This document shows, in pieces, positions 19,638 to 26,987 of a stretch of DNA of 38,235 bases. The position numbers were made by a program, and so were the translations under genes. The stretch is from Cypionkella psychrotolerans (lineage in GTDB: Bacteria > Pseudomonadota > Alphaproteobacteria > Rhodobacterales > Rhodobacteraceae), in contig NZ_LGIC01000084.1 in assembly GCF_001294535.1 (NCBI RefSeq), forward strand, positions 1-38,235, written 5' to 3'. A model generated the notes under the pieces. That model ran no database searches and was not told the origin of the DNA. It saw nothing but the letters and a program-made list of their open reading frames with translations. Position 1 is the first letter of the stretch. Every line of letters begins with the position of its first letter.

Positions 19638-20153
19638 TTAAGCAGCTGCTTTTTCTTCGATGGTCGACAGGATGCTCGCGATGTTCGAAGCAGGCGCGCC
19701 AATGGCCCCAGCGATAGCCGCACCCGGTGCGCCAATGCAGGACACGATCTGAGCGATAAGCTCTTCACGCGACGGCATGGAAGCAACGGCTTTGACGCCA
19801 GCTTGGTCCAGAACCGTGTCACCCATTGCACCGCCAATGATGACGAACTTGTCGTTCGTCTTGGCATATGCTTCGCAGACCTTGGCCGCAGCCACTGGAT
19901 CTTCCGAAAAGGACAACATGGTCATGCCCGTCAGCAGCGCGCCCATCTTTTCAGACGGCTTGCCACCAAGGGCGATCTTGGCGAGCGTGTTCTTGGCAAC
20001 GCGAACGGACCCACCTACGTCACGCATTTTTGCGCGCAGGTCCTGCATCTGTGCAACCGTCATACCCGCGTAGTGGGCGACCACTACAACGCCAGAGCTT
20101 GCGAAGATTTGGCCGAGTTCATCGACCACTTTCTCTTTCTGGGCTCTATCCAC
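19638..20153 (-). CDS. rplJ: 50S ribosomal protein L10
   Basis: L10, 171 residues, anchors L7/L12 dimers to 23S rRNA. It begins [17 protein letters not shown] and ends with the helix [10 protein letters not shown] that binds L7/L12. The start codon is GTG (20153), with GGAG about 11 nt upstream; no better ATG exists. In E. coli the L10-L12 complex represses its own mRNA leader. Here the leader of about 300 nt contains several hairpins, one immediately before the Shine-Dalgarno, so the same kind of control is plausible. Confidence 0.98.
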   Translation of the reverse strand: MDRAQKEKVVDELGQIFASSGVVVVAHYAGMTVAQMQDLRAKMRDVGGSVRVAKNTLAKIALGGKPSEKMGALLTGMTMLSFSEDPVAAAKVCEAYAKTNDKFVIIGGAMGDTVLDQAGVKAVASMPSREELIAQIVSCIGAPGAAIAGAIGAPASNIASILSTIEEKAAA

Positions 20154-20396
20154 AGTTTCACTCCAAGGTTGGGGGTTTCCCCCCGGCTCAATTAAGCCCG
20201 TCTTATGACGAGCATCGGGTCCTTGCTACGGTTCCCGAGCCAAAATCGCAGGCTGCGACATCATCTCGTTCCCCATCTCGGGCAGGATATTAAGGCGTTT
20301 GCGCGCCACCGGCCGTCTCGGACAGGATGGGGCTTGCGGGTTTACACCCCTTCGCCCCACCATCCCTTCCCCGAGGGGTTGGGAATTCTTCAAACC
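20154..20396 (-). promoter_or_regulatory. rplJ leader region
   Basis: Gene-free part of the 312-bp rplA-rplJ gap. It holds a GGGGG-GAAA-CCCCC hairpin (20184-20171, minus strand) directly before the rplJ ribosome-binding site. I found no convincing promoter, so rplJ is probably read from upstream. By position it is the candidate for L10 autoregulation, but I could not identify the L10 kink-turn site by eye. Confidence 0.5.
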
Positions 20397-20457
20397 GTGT
20401 GGTGCGTGCAAGCACACACCCTACGGATTTTGGGTAGGGTGCGTGATTTCACGCACC
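20397..20457. repeat. Intergenic inverted-dimer stem-loop repeat, rplA-rplJ gap
   Basis: Two inverted copies of a 24-bp unit: 20401-20424 and GTAGGGTGCGTGATTTCACG plus CACC (20434-20457), matching at 20 of 24 positions. Each unit is itself a stem-loop (GGTGCGTGA / TCACGCACC in the right one), and ACCCTAC / GTAGGGT join them. The left flank GTGTGG is shared with the element at 369-424. It begins 9 bp past the rplA stop and may end or protect the rplKA part of the transcript (inference). Confidence 0.75.
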
Positions 20458-20465
20458 TTTGCCAA

Positions 20466-21164
20466 TTACTTCGCCGCAGCCGAAGCCAGATCCAAAGCAA
20501 CGCCGGGACCCATGGTCGACGCCAGCGACACTTTCTTCAGGTAGGTACCTTTGGCGCCGCTCGGACGCGCCCGCGACACAGCTTCCACGAAGGCGCGGAT
20601 GTTCTCGGCCAGTTTCTCATCCGAGAAGCTGACTTTGCCGATACCAGCATGGATCACGCCAGCTTTTTCGACCTTGAACTGCACTTCGCCGCCCTTGGCT
20701 GCTTCAACGGCCGTTTTCACGTCCATCGTCACGGTGCCCACTTTCGGGTTCGGCATCAGGTTGCGCGGGCCCAGGATCTTGCCCAGACGACCCACCAGCG
20801 GCATCATGTCCGGCGTTGCGATGCAACGGTCGAACTCGATTTTACCGGATTGGATGGTTTCCATCAGGTCCTCTGCGCCAACGATGTCAGCACCAGCGGC
20901 TTTGGCTTCATCAGCCTTGGCGCCACGCGCGAACACAGCCACACGCACTGTCTTGCCGGTGCCGTTCGGCAGAGCAACCACGCCGCGGACCATCTGGTCT
21001 GCGTGACGGGGATCAACGCCGAGGTTCATCGCAATTTCCAGCGTCTCGTCGAATTTGGCCGAAGCAGCGCCTTTGATCAACGCAACAGCGTCTTCGACGG
21101 TGATCAGCGATTTGCCTTCGAAAGCCTTCTGCGCAACGGCAGTCCGTTTACCAATCTTGGCCAT
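20466..21164 (-). CDS. rplA: 50S ribosomal protein L1
   Basis: L1, 232 residues, forms the movable L1 stalk at the E site and in many bacteria represses its own rplK-rplA mRNA. Typical segments are [40 protein letters not shown] and [19 protein letters not shown]. It starts 3 bp after the rplK stop, so the two genes are coupled. Nothing unusual. Confidence 0.99.
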   Translation of the reverse strand: MAKIGKRTAVAQKAFEGKSLITVEDAVALIKGAASAKFDETLEIAMNLGVDPRHADQMVRGVVALPNGTGKTVRVAVFARGAKADEAKAAGADIVGAEDLMETIQSGKIEFDRCIATPDMMPLVGRLGKILGPRNLMPNPKVGTVTMDVKTAVEAAKGGEVQFKVEKAGVIHAGIGKVSFSDEKLAENIRAFVEAVSRARPSGAKGTYLKKVSLASTMGPGVALDLASAAAK

Positions 21165-21167
21165 GAC

Positions 21168-21620
21168 TTACCCTTTCACTTCGATGCCGCAGGATTTCGC
21201 CGAACCCATGATCACCTGCATTGCGGCCTCGACGGAGTTCGCATTCAGGTCTTTCATTTTGGTTTCAGCGATCTTGCGGATCTGTGCCAGCGACACCGAA
21301 CCAACCACGGCGTGACCCGGCTTGACCGAGCCTTTGGCGCGGTTACGCTTGCCAACGGGCGGCAGGCCAGCGGCCTTTTTCAGCAGAAACGCTGCAGGCG
21401 CGGTCTTCAGCTCGAGGCTGAACGACTTGTCCTGATAATAAGTGATGATGACCGGAGTGGGGGTGCCCAGTTCCAGATCAGCGGTCTTCGCGTTGAATTC
21501 CTTCACGAAAGCCATGATGTTCAAGCCGCGCTGACCCAGCGCCGGACCGACCGGCGGGGATGGGTTGGCTTGACCCGCTTTCACTTGCAGCTTCAAGCTG
21601 CCGATAATCTTCTTGGCCAT
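21168..21620 (-). CDS. rplK: 50S ribosomal protein L11
   Basis: L11, 150 residues, binds 23S rRNA at the GTPase-associated centre. It carries [20 protein letters not shown] at the N-terminus, the proline-rich hinge, and the C-terminal RNA-binding domain ending [21 protein letters not shown] strong Shine-Dalgarno (AAAGGAGAGG) precedes the ATG. The 105-bp gap to nusG has a long hairpin but no good promoter. Confidence 0.99.
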   Translation of the reverse strand: MAKKIIGSLKLQVKAGQANPSPPVGPALGQRGLNIMAFVKEFNAKTADLELGTPTPVIITYYQDKSFSLELKTAPAAFLLKKAAGLPPVGKRNRAKGSVKPGHAVVGSVSLAQIRKIAETKMKDLNANSVEAAMQVIMGSAKSCGIEVKG

Positions 21621-21658
21621 GTGGCCTCTCCTTTATCACTGCAAACGCTCGGTATTAA

Positions 21659-21705
21659 GCGCTGCGGTTTAGTGGTTCGGGTTGTCACTGGGTTTCCCGC
21701 AGCGC
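21659..21705 (-). promoter_or_regulatory. Long hairpin in the nusG-rplK gap
   Basis: Perfect 9-bp stem GCGCTGCGG / CCGCAGCGC enclosing 29 nt, ending about 40 nt before the rplK ATG. This is where an L1 target site controls rplK-rplA in other bacteria, which makes it a candidate regulatory structure. The L1 consensus itself was not verified. Confidence 0.5.
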
Positions 21706-21725
21706 GTCCCTCCCACGCGATGCAC

Positions 21726-22259
21726 TCAGAGGTTTTTCGACACCTGAGTGAATTCCAATTCCACCGGGGTGGCGCGACCAAAGATCGACACCGACACCTT
21801 CAGGCGGCTGTGTGCCTCATCAACATCCTCAACCATGCCGTCAAAGCCTTCGAACGGGCCGTCAGTAACCTTGACCTTCTCGCCGGTTTCAAAGCGGATC
21901 AGGTTGCGCGGCGCTTCCAGACCTTCTTCGACACGGTTCATGATCAAGTTCACTTCGGCATCGCGCATCGGCATCGGTTTGCCTTGCGGCCCCAAGAACC
22001 CGGTGACGCGGTTGATCGAGCTGATCAGGTGATAGCCTTGGCTCGACATTTCCATCCGCACCAAAACGTAACCCGGCATGAAGCGACGCTCAGAGGTCAC
22101 TTTCTTGCCGCGCCGCACTTCGATGACTTCTTCGGTCGGCACCAAAACTTCATCGATTTCATCGCCCAAGTTGGCTTCCACCACGGCCGTTCTGATCTGC
22201 CCGGCAACTTTCTTCTCGAAGTTCGAGAGAACGCTTACCGAATACCAACGCTTGGCCAT
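21726..22259 (-). CDS. nusG: Transcription termination/antitermination factor NusG
   Basis: NusG, 177 residues from MAKRWYSVSVLSNFEKKVAG. The N-terminal NGN domain, which binds the RNA polymerase clamp, is followed by the C-terminal KOW domain (GEKVKVTDGPFEGFDGMVED), which contacts Rho or S10. The start at 22259 is used because an in-frame ATG 19 codons upstream would add a non-homologous extension. It is preceded by a 236-bp gap carrying a promoter and a terminator close together, so its expression may depend on readthrough. Confidence 0.97.
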   Translation of the reverse strand: MAKRWYSVSVLSNFEKKVAGQIRTAVVEANLGDEIDEVLVPTEEVIEVRRGKKVTSERRFMPGYVLVRMEMSSQGYHLISSINRVTGFLGPQGKPMPMRDAEVNLIMNRVEEGLEAPRNLIRFETGEKVKVTDGPFEGFDGMVEDVDEAHSRLKVSVSIFGRATPVELEFTQVSKNL

Positions 22260-22352
22260 GCCACTTCCACCTTGTCTGCCCGAGTGCCTCTGCGCCCGAA
22301 TGTTCTGTATTTTCAAGCGGTTAATCCGCCTTGCCCATCTTGAGCCCCGAAC

Positions 22353-22386
22353 AAAAAACAGCGCGCAACCCGAATCGCTGCGCGCT
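22353..22386 (-). terminator. Intrinsic terminator between secE and nusG
   Basis: Minus-strand stem AGCGCGCA / TGCGCGCT with an 11-nt loop, then G and six T. It is a classical rho-independent terminator located 94 nt before the nusG ATG and about 110 nt after the secE stop. A good promoter lies only about 14-20 nt upstream of the stem (22407-22435). Confidence 0.85.
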
Positions 22387-22406
22387 TTTGTCCTTTGGAT
22401 TGGGGC

Positions 22407-22435
22407 AGAATACCGCCCCAGACCGCCAATTTCAA
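22407..22435 (-). promoter_or_regulatory. Strong candidate promoter upstream of nusG terminator
   Basis: Minus strand TTGAAA (22435-22430), 17 bp, TATTCT (22412-22407). The predicted start near 22400 gives a transcript of only about 45-50 nt before the terminator at 22353-22386. It would make either a very small RNA or an attenuated nusG leader. Confidence 0.65.
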
Positions 22436-22495
22436 GGGAATTCGCCCCGCCTCGGCCAGATTTGGCCCAACCAAACTAAGCCTGACGAGTTCAGA

Positions 22496-22690
22496 TCAGA
22501 ACCCGGTGACGATCATCGTCAGGCCCAGCCGGATCACATAATCCACCAAGCTAAAGAACGTCGCGGTCAGTGCGGCCATGATGAACACCATCACGGTGGT
22601 CAGCATCACCTCGCGGCGCGACGGCCAAGCGACCTTGGCCACCTCGGCGCGGACCTGCTGCATGAACTGGACGGGATTGATCGTTGCCAT
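22496..22690 (-). CDS. secE: Preprotein translocase subunit SecE
   Basis: SecE, 64 residues from MATINPVQFMQQVRAEVAKV, the short alphaproteobacterial form with one transmembrane helix (TVMVFIMAALTATFFSLVDY). The amphipathic region with AWPSRREVMLTTVMVF is the conserved part that clamps SecY. The start at 22690 is chosen over 22753, because the latter overlaps the promoter. It is first in secE-nusG-rplKAJL-rpoBC. Confidence 0.96.
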   Translation of the reverse strand: MATINPVQFMQQVRAEVAKVAWPSRREVMLTTVMVFIMAALTATFFSLVDYVIRLGLTMIVTGF

Positions 22691-22724
22691 TTTCGGATTC
22701 CGCGCTTTCTGGGATGTTCCCGGC

Positions 22725-22753
22725 GAGATACGCGCATCACGCCGGGATTTCAA
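22725..22753 (-). promoter_or_regulatory. Probable secE promoter
   Basis: Minus strand TTGAAA (22753-22748), 17 bp, TATCTC (22730-22725), giving a start near 22718 and a leader of about 28 nt. It shares its -35 box with the promoter at 22407-22435. Confidence 0.6.
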
Positions 22754-22791
22754 GCGGCAAGCCTTACCGCGTCACGATGGGGGGCCGAGTG

Positions 22792-23298
22792 TTACTCCGC
22801 AGCCCTGCGCGGCAAGCGCCAGTTCGGGCGGATGAAGTGGCAGGTATACCCCGTCGGCAAGCGTTCCAGATAATCCTGATGCTCGGGCTCGGCCAACCAG
22901 AACGGCCCCGCAGCGGCAAGTTCCGTCACCACTTTGCCCGGCCAGAGCCCGCTTGCATTCACATCCGCAATCGTATCCAACGCCACTTCTTTCTGCGCCT
23001 CGCAGGTATAGTAAATCCCCGAGCGATAAGACGGCCCGCGATCATTTCCCTGCCGATCCGGCGTAGAGGGATCGTGGATCTGGAAGAAAAACTCCAGCAG
23101 TTCGCGATAGCTGACCACTGCCGGATCAAAATCAATCGCAATGCCCTCGGCATGAGAGCCATGGTTGCGATAAGTCGCGTTCGCCACATCGCCGCCAGTA
23201 TAGCCCACGCGCGTGCTGATCACGCCGGGGCGCTTGCGGATCAGATCCTGCATACCCCAGAAACAGCCACCAGCCAGAATTGCGGTCTCTTGCGTCAT
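22792..23298 (-). CDS. msrA: Peptide-methionine (S)-S-oxide reductase MsrA
   Basis: MsrA, 168 residues, reduces the S-epimer of methionine sulfoxide in proteins using thioredoxin. The catalytic motif GCFWG has Cys12. Supporting segments are [15 protein letters not shown] and [15 protein letters not shown]. The ATG overlaps the msrB stop (ATGA), so msrB and msrA are translated together, covering both epimers. Confidence 0.97.
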   Translation of the reverse strand: MTQETAILAGGCFWGMQDLIRKRPGVISTRVGYTGGDVANATYRNHGSHAEGIAIDFDPAVVSYRELLEFFFQIHDPSTPDRQGNDRGPSYRSGIYYTCEAQKEVALDTIADVNASGLWPGKVVTELAAAGPFWLAEPEHQDYLERLPTGYTCHFIRPNWRLPRRAAE

Positions 23299-23744
23299 TT
23301 CACATCCTCCACTTGGTCAATGTATTGGCCATAGCCTTCGGCCTCCATGTCGTCGCGATGCACAAACCGCAGGCTGGCCGAGTTGATGCAATAGCGCAAA
23401 CCACCTCGGTCGCGCGGCCCATCCGGGAACACATGCCCCAAATGGCTGTCGCCATGGGTCGAGCGCACCTCGATCCGCATCATCCCCAAACTGCCATCGC
23501 GCAGCTCTGCCACATGCGCAGGCTCGATCGGTTTGGTGAAGCTGGGCCAGCCGCAATGGCTGTCGAATTTGTCCGCCGAAGCAAAGAGCGGCTCACCCGA
23601 GACGATATCGACATAGATGCCCGGCTCATGGTTATCGAGATATTCGCCAGTGCCGGGCCGCTCGGTGCCATTCTTCTGCGTGACACGAAACTGCTCGGGC
23701 GTCAGGGTGGCGATGCGGTCGGCGGATTTGGTGTAAGTCGTCAT
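23295..23744 (-). CDS. msrB: Peptide-methionine (R)-S-oxide reductase MsrB, zinc-less type
   Basis: MsrB, 149 residues, reduces the R-epimer of methionine sulfoxide. The catalytic cysteine is Cys119 in [11 protein letters not shown]; Cys64 in SHCGWPSF is the likely resolving residue. The two CxxC pairs that bind zinc in E. coli MsrB are absent (YVDIVSG and VRSTHGD stand in their places), so this is the metal-free form known from many bacteria. The start at 23744 has AAGGGAG upstream; a longer frame to 23825 is less likely. It is coupled to msrA. Confidence 0.95.
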   Translation of the reverse strand: MTTYTKSADRIATLTPEQFRVTQKNGTERPGTGEYLDNHEPGIYVDIVSGEPLFASADKFDSHCGWPSFTKPIEPAHVAELRDGSLGMMRIEVRSTHGDSHLGHVFPDGPRDRGGLRYCINSASLRFVHRDDMEAEGYGQYIDQVEDVK

Positions 23745-23847
23745 GGCGCGCTCCCTTATGATCCGATGTGGAATATGGTGCGGCGCAGGCCAAGTTTCCA
23801 CTGCCATCGCAGGCTTGTGTTGCACTGAAACAATGGGAAAACAGGCC

Positions 23848-23923
23848 TGGCAGGAGTTGGGGGACTCGAACCCACGACCCTCGGTTTTGGAGACCGATGC
23901 TCTACCAACTGAGCTAAACTCCT
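23848..23923 (-). tRNA. tRNA-Trp (CCA)
   Basis: Cloverleaf read on the minus strand: acceptor AGGAGTT/AACTCCT, D-arm with AGCTCAGTTGGTAGAGC, anticodon loop CTCCAAA with anticodon CCA, T-arm with GGTTCGAGTCC, discriminator G and an encoded CCA tail (23848-23850). 76 nt including CCA. tRNA-Trp upstream of secE is the usual alphaproteobacterial arrangement, here separated by msrBA. Confidence 0.98.
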
Positions 23924-23937
23924 AAGGCCTGCGGCGG

Positions 23938-23966
23938 GAGTTACGGCAGGGCGGGGGGGAAATCAA
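23938..23966 (-). promoter_or_regulatory. Promoter of tRNA-Trp
   Basis: Minus strand TTGATT (23966-23961), 17 bp with a C-rich spacer, TAACTC (23943-23938). The predicted start is about 8 nt before the mature tRNA 5' end. Confidence 0.65.
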
Positions 23967-24029
23967 GAGGGGAATCGGGGTTGGCGCGCAGAAAGCCTGG
24001 CGCTATGCACGGGCCCAGCCCAAACCCGG

Positions 24030-24266
24030 ATGCCCCAGATGATTCCCACCCGCTTTGCCCACATTGTCTTTGGCCTGATCCTGTCAGGGCTGATGTCGTG
24101 TTTCGTCTCTGGGTTATCGACCTTTCGCACCATCGGCCTTGTCGATCATTTCCTGCTGGAGTGGATGGGCAACTGGTTGGCCTCTTGGGCGCTGGCGTTT
24201 CCGACCGTGTTGGTGATCGCGCCGATAACCCGCCGCATGGTGGCGCGGCTGGTCAAGCAGGCTTAG
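24030..24266 (+). CDS. DUF2798-like small membrane protein
   Basis: 78 residues with two hydrophobic helices: RFAHIVFGLILSGLMSCFVS and the segment WLASWALAFPTVLVIAPITR, ending RRMVARLVKQA. The pattern fits DUF2798, a family of small two-helix membrane proteins without known function. An alternative start is the Met at 24039. It converges on the next gene and their stop codons overlap by 4 bp. Confidence 0.75.
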   Translation: MPQMIPTRFAHIVFGLILSGLMSCFVSGLSTFRTIGLVDHFLLEWMGNWLASWALAFPTVLVIAPITRRMVARLVKQA

Positions 24267-24799
24267 GCCGCAACCGGGCGATAGCAGCGCACCGCCCCCG
24301 AAATGGAATGGGTGATCGTGGTCACCGTCACCGTGCTGCCCTCGCGCGTGGTCACCGTGCTGGCCGCAGGGGCGCTTACCGCCAGTTGAATGGTCTGCAC
24401 CGGGCCAGAACGCGGCGGGATGTTCTGCTCGATCACCTCGACCATCCCCGGTGAGATCACGCTGATCACCAAGCCGGAATGATGCGGCAAACCGCGCCCC
24501 TCGGTGCGGAAATTCTCCGAAAAACTGGTGCCATCGGGGCTGGTCACATCAATCCGCGTGGTCTGCGTCCAAGCGTAGTTCTGATATTGCACCACATCGC
24601 CCGCCTGCAACGCCGCGACATTGATCGCCGTGCCCCAGACATAAGACACGCTCGGGCCGAAATTCGGCGTCTGCGGGATCGAGGATTTGCCGCCTGCCCC
24701 CACCAGCGCAGCCTCTATCAGCGTCCAACATTCGCCGTCGCCATAGCGGCCACTTTGACGTTGGGCAAAAGCGATGGCCGTGGCAGCGGTATAGGGCAT
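24263..24799 (-). CDS. Papain-like (CHAP/NlpC-type) fold protein, putative
   Basis: 178 residues, no signal peptide or membrane segment. The layout resembles papain-like CHAP/NlpC folds: a cysteine early in an N-terminal helix (GDGECWTLIEAAL, Cys24), a mid-protein His in a strand (GLPHHSGLVISV, around 106), and a polar residue after it (VEVIEQNIP). Cys-His spacing and the GECW motif recall the AIM3/BBC1-type cysteine-proteinase fold group. Whether it cleaves anything is unknown. The start at 24799 is chosen because the longer frame adds an unrelated leader. The C-terminal third is Thr/Val-rich and beta-prone. Confidence 0.6.
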   Translation of the reverse strand: MPYTAATAIAFAQRQSGRYGDGECWTLIEAALVGAGGKSSIPQTPNFGPSVSYVWGTAINVAALQAGDVVQYQNYAWTQTTRIDVTSPDGTSFSENFRTEGRGLPHHSGLVISVISPGMVEVIEQNIPPRSGPVQTIQLAVSAPAASTVTTREGSTVTVTTITHSISGAVRCYRPVAA

Positions 24800-24921
24800 G
24801 ATCTGCTCCGTGGGTTGATGATGAAATGCGCCTGTGTGGGCTGAAAATATGCGGCCCATGCGGAGAGGCTAGCAGGTTTCGCGCGACGTGTCTGCGGCGT
24901 TGCGCTGGTGGTGAGGTGGAA

Positions 24922-25005
24922 GCCTCCGGCAGGGATATTTGAGCGCAGAGGATGACCGAAACACGTCAGGTTCATCCTCTGCGCTCAAATATCTCCGCCG
25001 GAGGC
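24922..25005. repeat. Inverted pair of the ATATTTG-type repeat (34-bp arms)
   Basis: Left arm 24922-24955 and right arm 24972-25005 are reverse complements at 32 of 34 positions, separated by 16 nt; pairing extends into the spacer (GACC / GGTTC). Each arm contains GATATTTGAGCGCAGAGGAT. Related single copies are at 9567-9595 and 32579-32611. It lies between the tuf terminator and the papain-like gene. Confidence 0.85.
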
Positions 25006-25033
25006 ATCTTAGGCTTTAACAAGCGTCCACCAA

Positions 25034-25067
25034 AAAGCAAAAACGCGCGAGGTTGCCCCCACGCGTT
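25034..25067 (-). terminator. Terminator of the second tuf gene
   Basis: Minus strand stem beginning AACGCG and closing CGCGTT around a GGGGG-CAA-CC(T)C inner pairing, followed by TTTGCTTTTT. It lies about 25 bp past the tuf stop. Confidence 0.8.
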
Positions 25068-25092
25068 CTTTAACGTCAAGAAAAGCCTAAGC

Positions 25093-26268
25093 TTACTTGA
25101 TGATTTTCGACACCACGCCTGCGCCGACGGTGCGGCCGCCTTCGCGGATGGCGAAGCGCAGTTTTTCTTCCATCGCGATCGGCGCGATCAGGGTCACGTC
25201 GAACTTCAGGTTGTCGCCCGGCATCACCATTTCGGTGCCTTCCGGCAGTTCCACGGTACCCGTCACGTCGGTCGTGCGGAAGTAGAATTGCGGACGGTAG
25301 TTGGCGAAGAACGGCGTGTGACGACCGCCTTCTTCTTTGGTCAGAATGTAGGCTTCTGCCTCAAACTTGGTGTGCGGGTTGACCGACTTCGGCTTGCACA
25401 GCACTTGGCCGCGCTCAACGCCTTCACGGTCGATGCCGCGCAGCAAGATGCCGACGTTGTCGCCCGCTTCACCACGATCCAACAGCTTGCGGAACATCTC
25501 GACGCCGGTACAAACCGACTTCTTGGTGTCACGAATACCCACGATTTCAACTTCGTCGCCAACGTTGATCACGCCGCGCTCGATACGACCGGTCACAACC
25601 GTGCCACGACCCGAGATCGAGAACACGTCCTCGATCGGCATCAGGAACGGCAGATCGACCATACGGGTCGGGGTCGGGATGTAGCTGTCGACAGCCGCCA
25701 TCAGGGCGCGGATCGAGTTTTCACCGATGTCAGCGCGCTCGCCGATCATCGCTTGGTGCGCCGAGCCTTTGATGATCGGAATGTCATCGCCGGGGTAGTC
25801 GTAGGACGAGAACAGCTCGCGCAATTCCATCTCAACCAGTTCGATCAGCTCTTCGTCATCGACCAGATCGACCTTGTTCATGTAGCAGACCATGTACGGA
25901 ATGCCGACCTGACGGCCGAGCAGGATGTGCTCGCGGGTCTGCGGCATCGGGCCGTCGGAAGCAGCGCAAACCAAGATCGCGCCGTCCATCTGAGCCGCAC
26001 CGGTGATCATGTTTTTCACATAGTCAGCGTGGCCGGGGCAGTCGACGTGGGCGTAGTGGCGGGCTTCGGTTTCGTACTCAACGTGAGCGGTCGAAATCGT
26101 GATGCCACGCGCACGCTCTTCCGGCGCGCCGTCGATTTGGTCGTAGGCGCGGAATTCACCAAAGTACTTGGTGATCGCTGCCGTCAAAGTGGTCTTGCCG
26201 TGGTCAACGTGGCCAATCGTGCCGATGTTGACGTGCGGTTTGTTCCGTTCAAACTTTGCCTTTGCCAT
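25093..26268 (-). CDS. tuf: Elongation factor Tu, second copy, complete
   Basis: EF-Tu, 391 residues, complete. GTPase motifs [16 protein letters not shown] and MNKVD are present, and PQTREH and the C-terminal domains are typical. It delivers aminoacyl-tRNA to the ribosome. It is monocistronic, with its own promoter (26326-26354) and terminator (25034-25067), and unlike the str-operon copy it lacks a good Shine-Dalgarno. Identity with the other copy stops exactly at the ATG, the pattern expected of gene conversion between duplicate tuf genes. Confidence 0.99.
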   Translation of the reverse strand: MAKAKFERNKPHVNIGTIGHVDHGKTTLTAAITKYFGEFRAYDQIDGAPEERARGITISTAHVEYETEARHYAHVDCPGHADYVKNMITGAAQMDGAILVCAASDGPMPQTREHILLGRQVGIPYMVCYMNKVDLVDDEELIELVEMELRELFSSYDYPGDDIPIIKGSAHQAMIGERADIGENSIRALMAAVDSYIPTPTRMVDLPFLMPIEDVFSISGRGTVVTGRIERGVINVGDEVEIVGIRDTKKSVCTGVEMFRKLLDRGEAGDNVGILLRGIDREGVERGQVLCKPKSVNPHTKFEAEAYILTKEEGGRHTPFFANYRPQFYFRTTDVTGTVELPEGTEMVMPGDNLKFDVTLIAPIAMEEKLRFAIREGGRTVGAGVVSKIIK

Positions 26269-26325
26269 GGTCGGGGCGCCCTATCTTTCGCGGGCCCACT
26301 AGCAGGCCCAATCTACACGGGCGGG

Positions 26326-26354
26326 CACTTAACCGTCTGGCCGGGGAAAATCAA
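26326..26354 (-). promoter_or_regulatory. Probable promoter of the second tuf gene
   Basis: Minus strand TTGATT (26354-26349), 17 bp, TAAGTG (26331-26326), start near 26319, leader about 50 nt. The -35 box matches that of the tRNA-Trp promoter. Confidence 0.55.
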
Positions 26355-26415
26355 GGGGCCGAGCATGCGGCACGCCCAGATCGGGCCCAGATAGGGGCGG
26401 TCCTAGCACGTAACC

Positions 26416-26985
26416 TTAACGTGCGAGTTTGACGCGTCCCGCTTTGATGGCGGGGCTGTCGGCGGCGACGATGGCGTTGTTGCGCGGTGAAAGGCGCACC
26501 AGCACGCTCTGCGCAAAGCCCTCAATCGTCTCACGATAGTCGTTCTGGGCTGTGGGGGCCACCGCCGCCCCAATCGGCCCGCCGACGCGGACCCGTTGCG
26601 AGGTGGCGAAAACAGCGGTTGGGGCCACGATCTGCCGACCCGTCGTAGCATCAGTCACGGTGAGGGTGCCCTTCACATAGCTCGCCCCGCCCAGCATCAT
26701 TTCCTGCATCCGCGACATCAAACGCACCTCTGTCACCGTCACCCTCACGTCGGCATTGCCCTGCGAGATCGGCAGCAACTTGCGCTGCAGGGCCTGCGTC
26801 AGATCGGCATTGATCTGCGCGGGCGGCACATCAAACGCCATCTTGCGCCCGGCAACGCCAGCGATCGCTGCGGTATCGACCCTGACGTTGCGGACGACAA
26901 GATTGGCCGCCGCCTGATCCTCTAGCATATGCGGCGCAGTACAGCCCAGCAGGGCCAACACACTCAGCACGGCAATGAGGCGCAT
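26416..26985 (-). CDS. Putative lipoprotein, unknown
   Basis: 189 residues with a lipoprotein signal peptide (MRLIAVLSVLALLGC, lipidated Cys15). The mature part has an FDVPPAQINADLTQALQRKL stretch, a strand-rich centre (DVRVTVTEVRLM) and a segment KGTLTVTDATTGRQIVAPTA. This composition suggests an envelope lipoprotein related to those with a conserved VxVxVxxV strand, but I do not recognise the family. It follows the other lipoprotein by 2 bp, so the two are one operon. A small stem (GCACGT / ACGTGC, 26406-26424) surrounds its stop codon. Confidence 0.8.
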   Translation of the reverse strand: MRLIAVLSVLALLGCTAPHMLEDQAAANLVVRNVRVDTAAIAGVAGRKMAFDVPPAQINADLTQALQRKLLPISQGNADVRVTVTEVRLMSRMQEMMLGGASYVKGTLTVTDATTGRQIVAPTAVFATSQRVRVGGPIGAAVAPTAQNDYRETIEGFAQSVLVRLSPRNNAIVAADSPAIKAGRVKLAR

Positions 26986-26987
26986 GG

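Noticed and set aside
20171-20184. Considered a terminator for the rplKA part
   Set aside because: It lies directly before the rplJ ribosome-binding site without a T-run, so it is more likely a leader structure.
24952-26394. 480-codon plus-strand frame covering tuf
   Set aside because: Shadow of EF-Tu; part of its sequence reappears opposite the other tuf copy as expected for an antisense reading.
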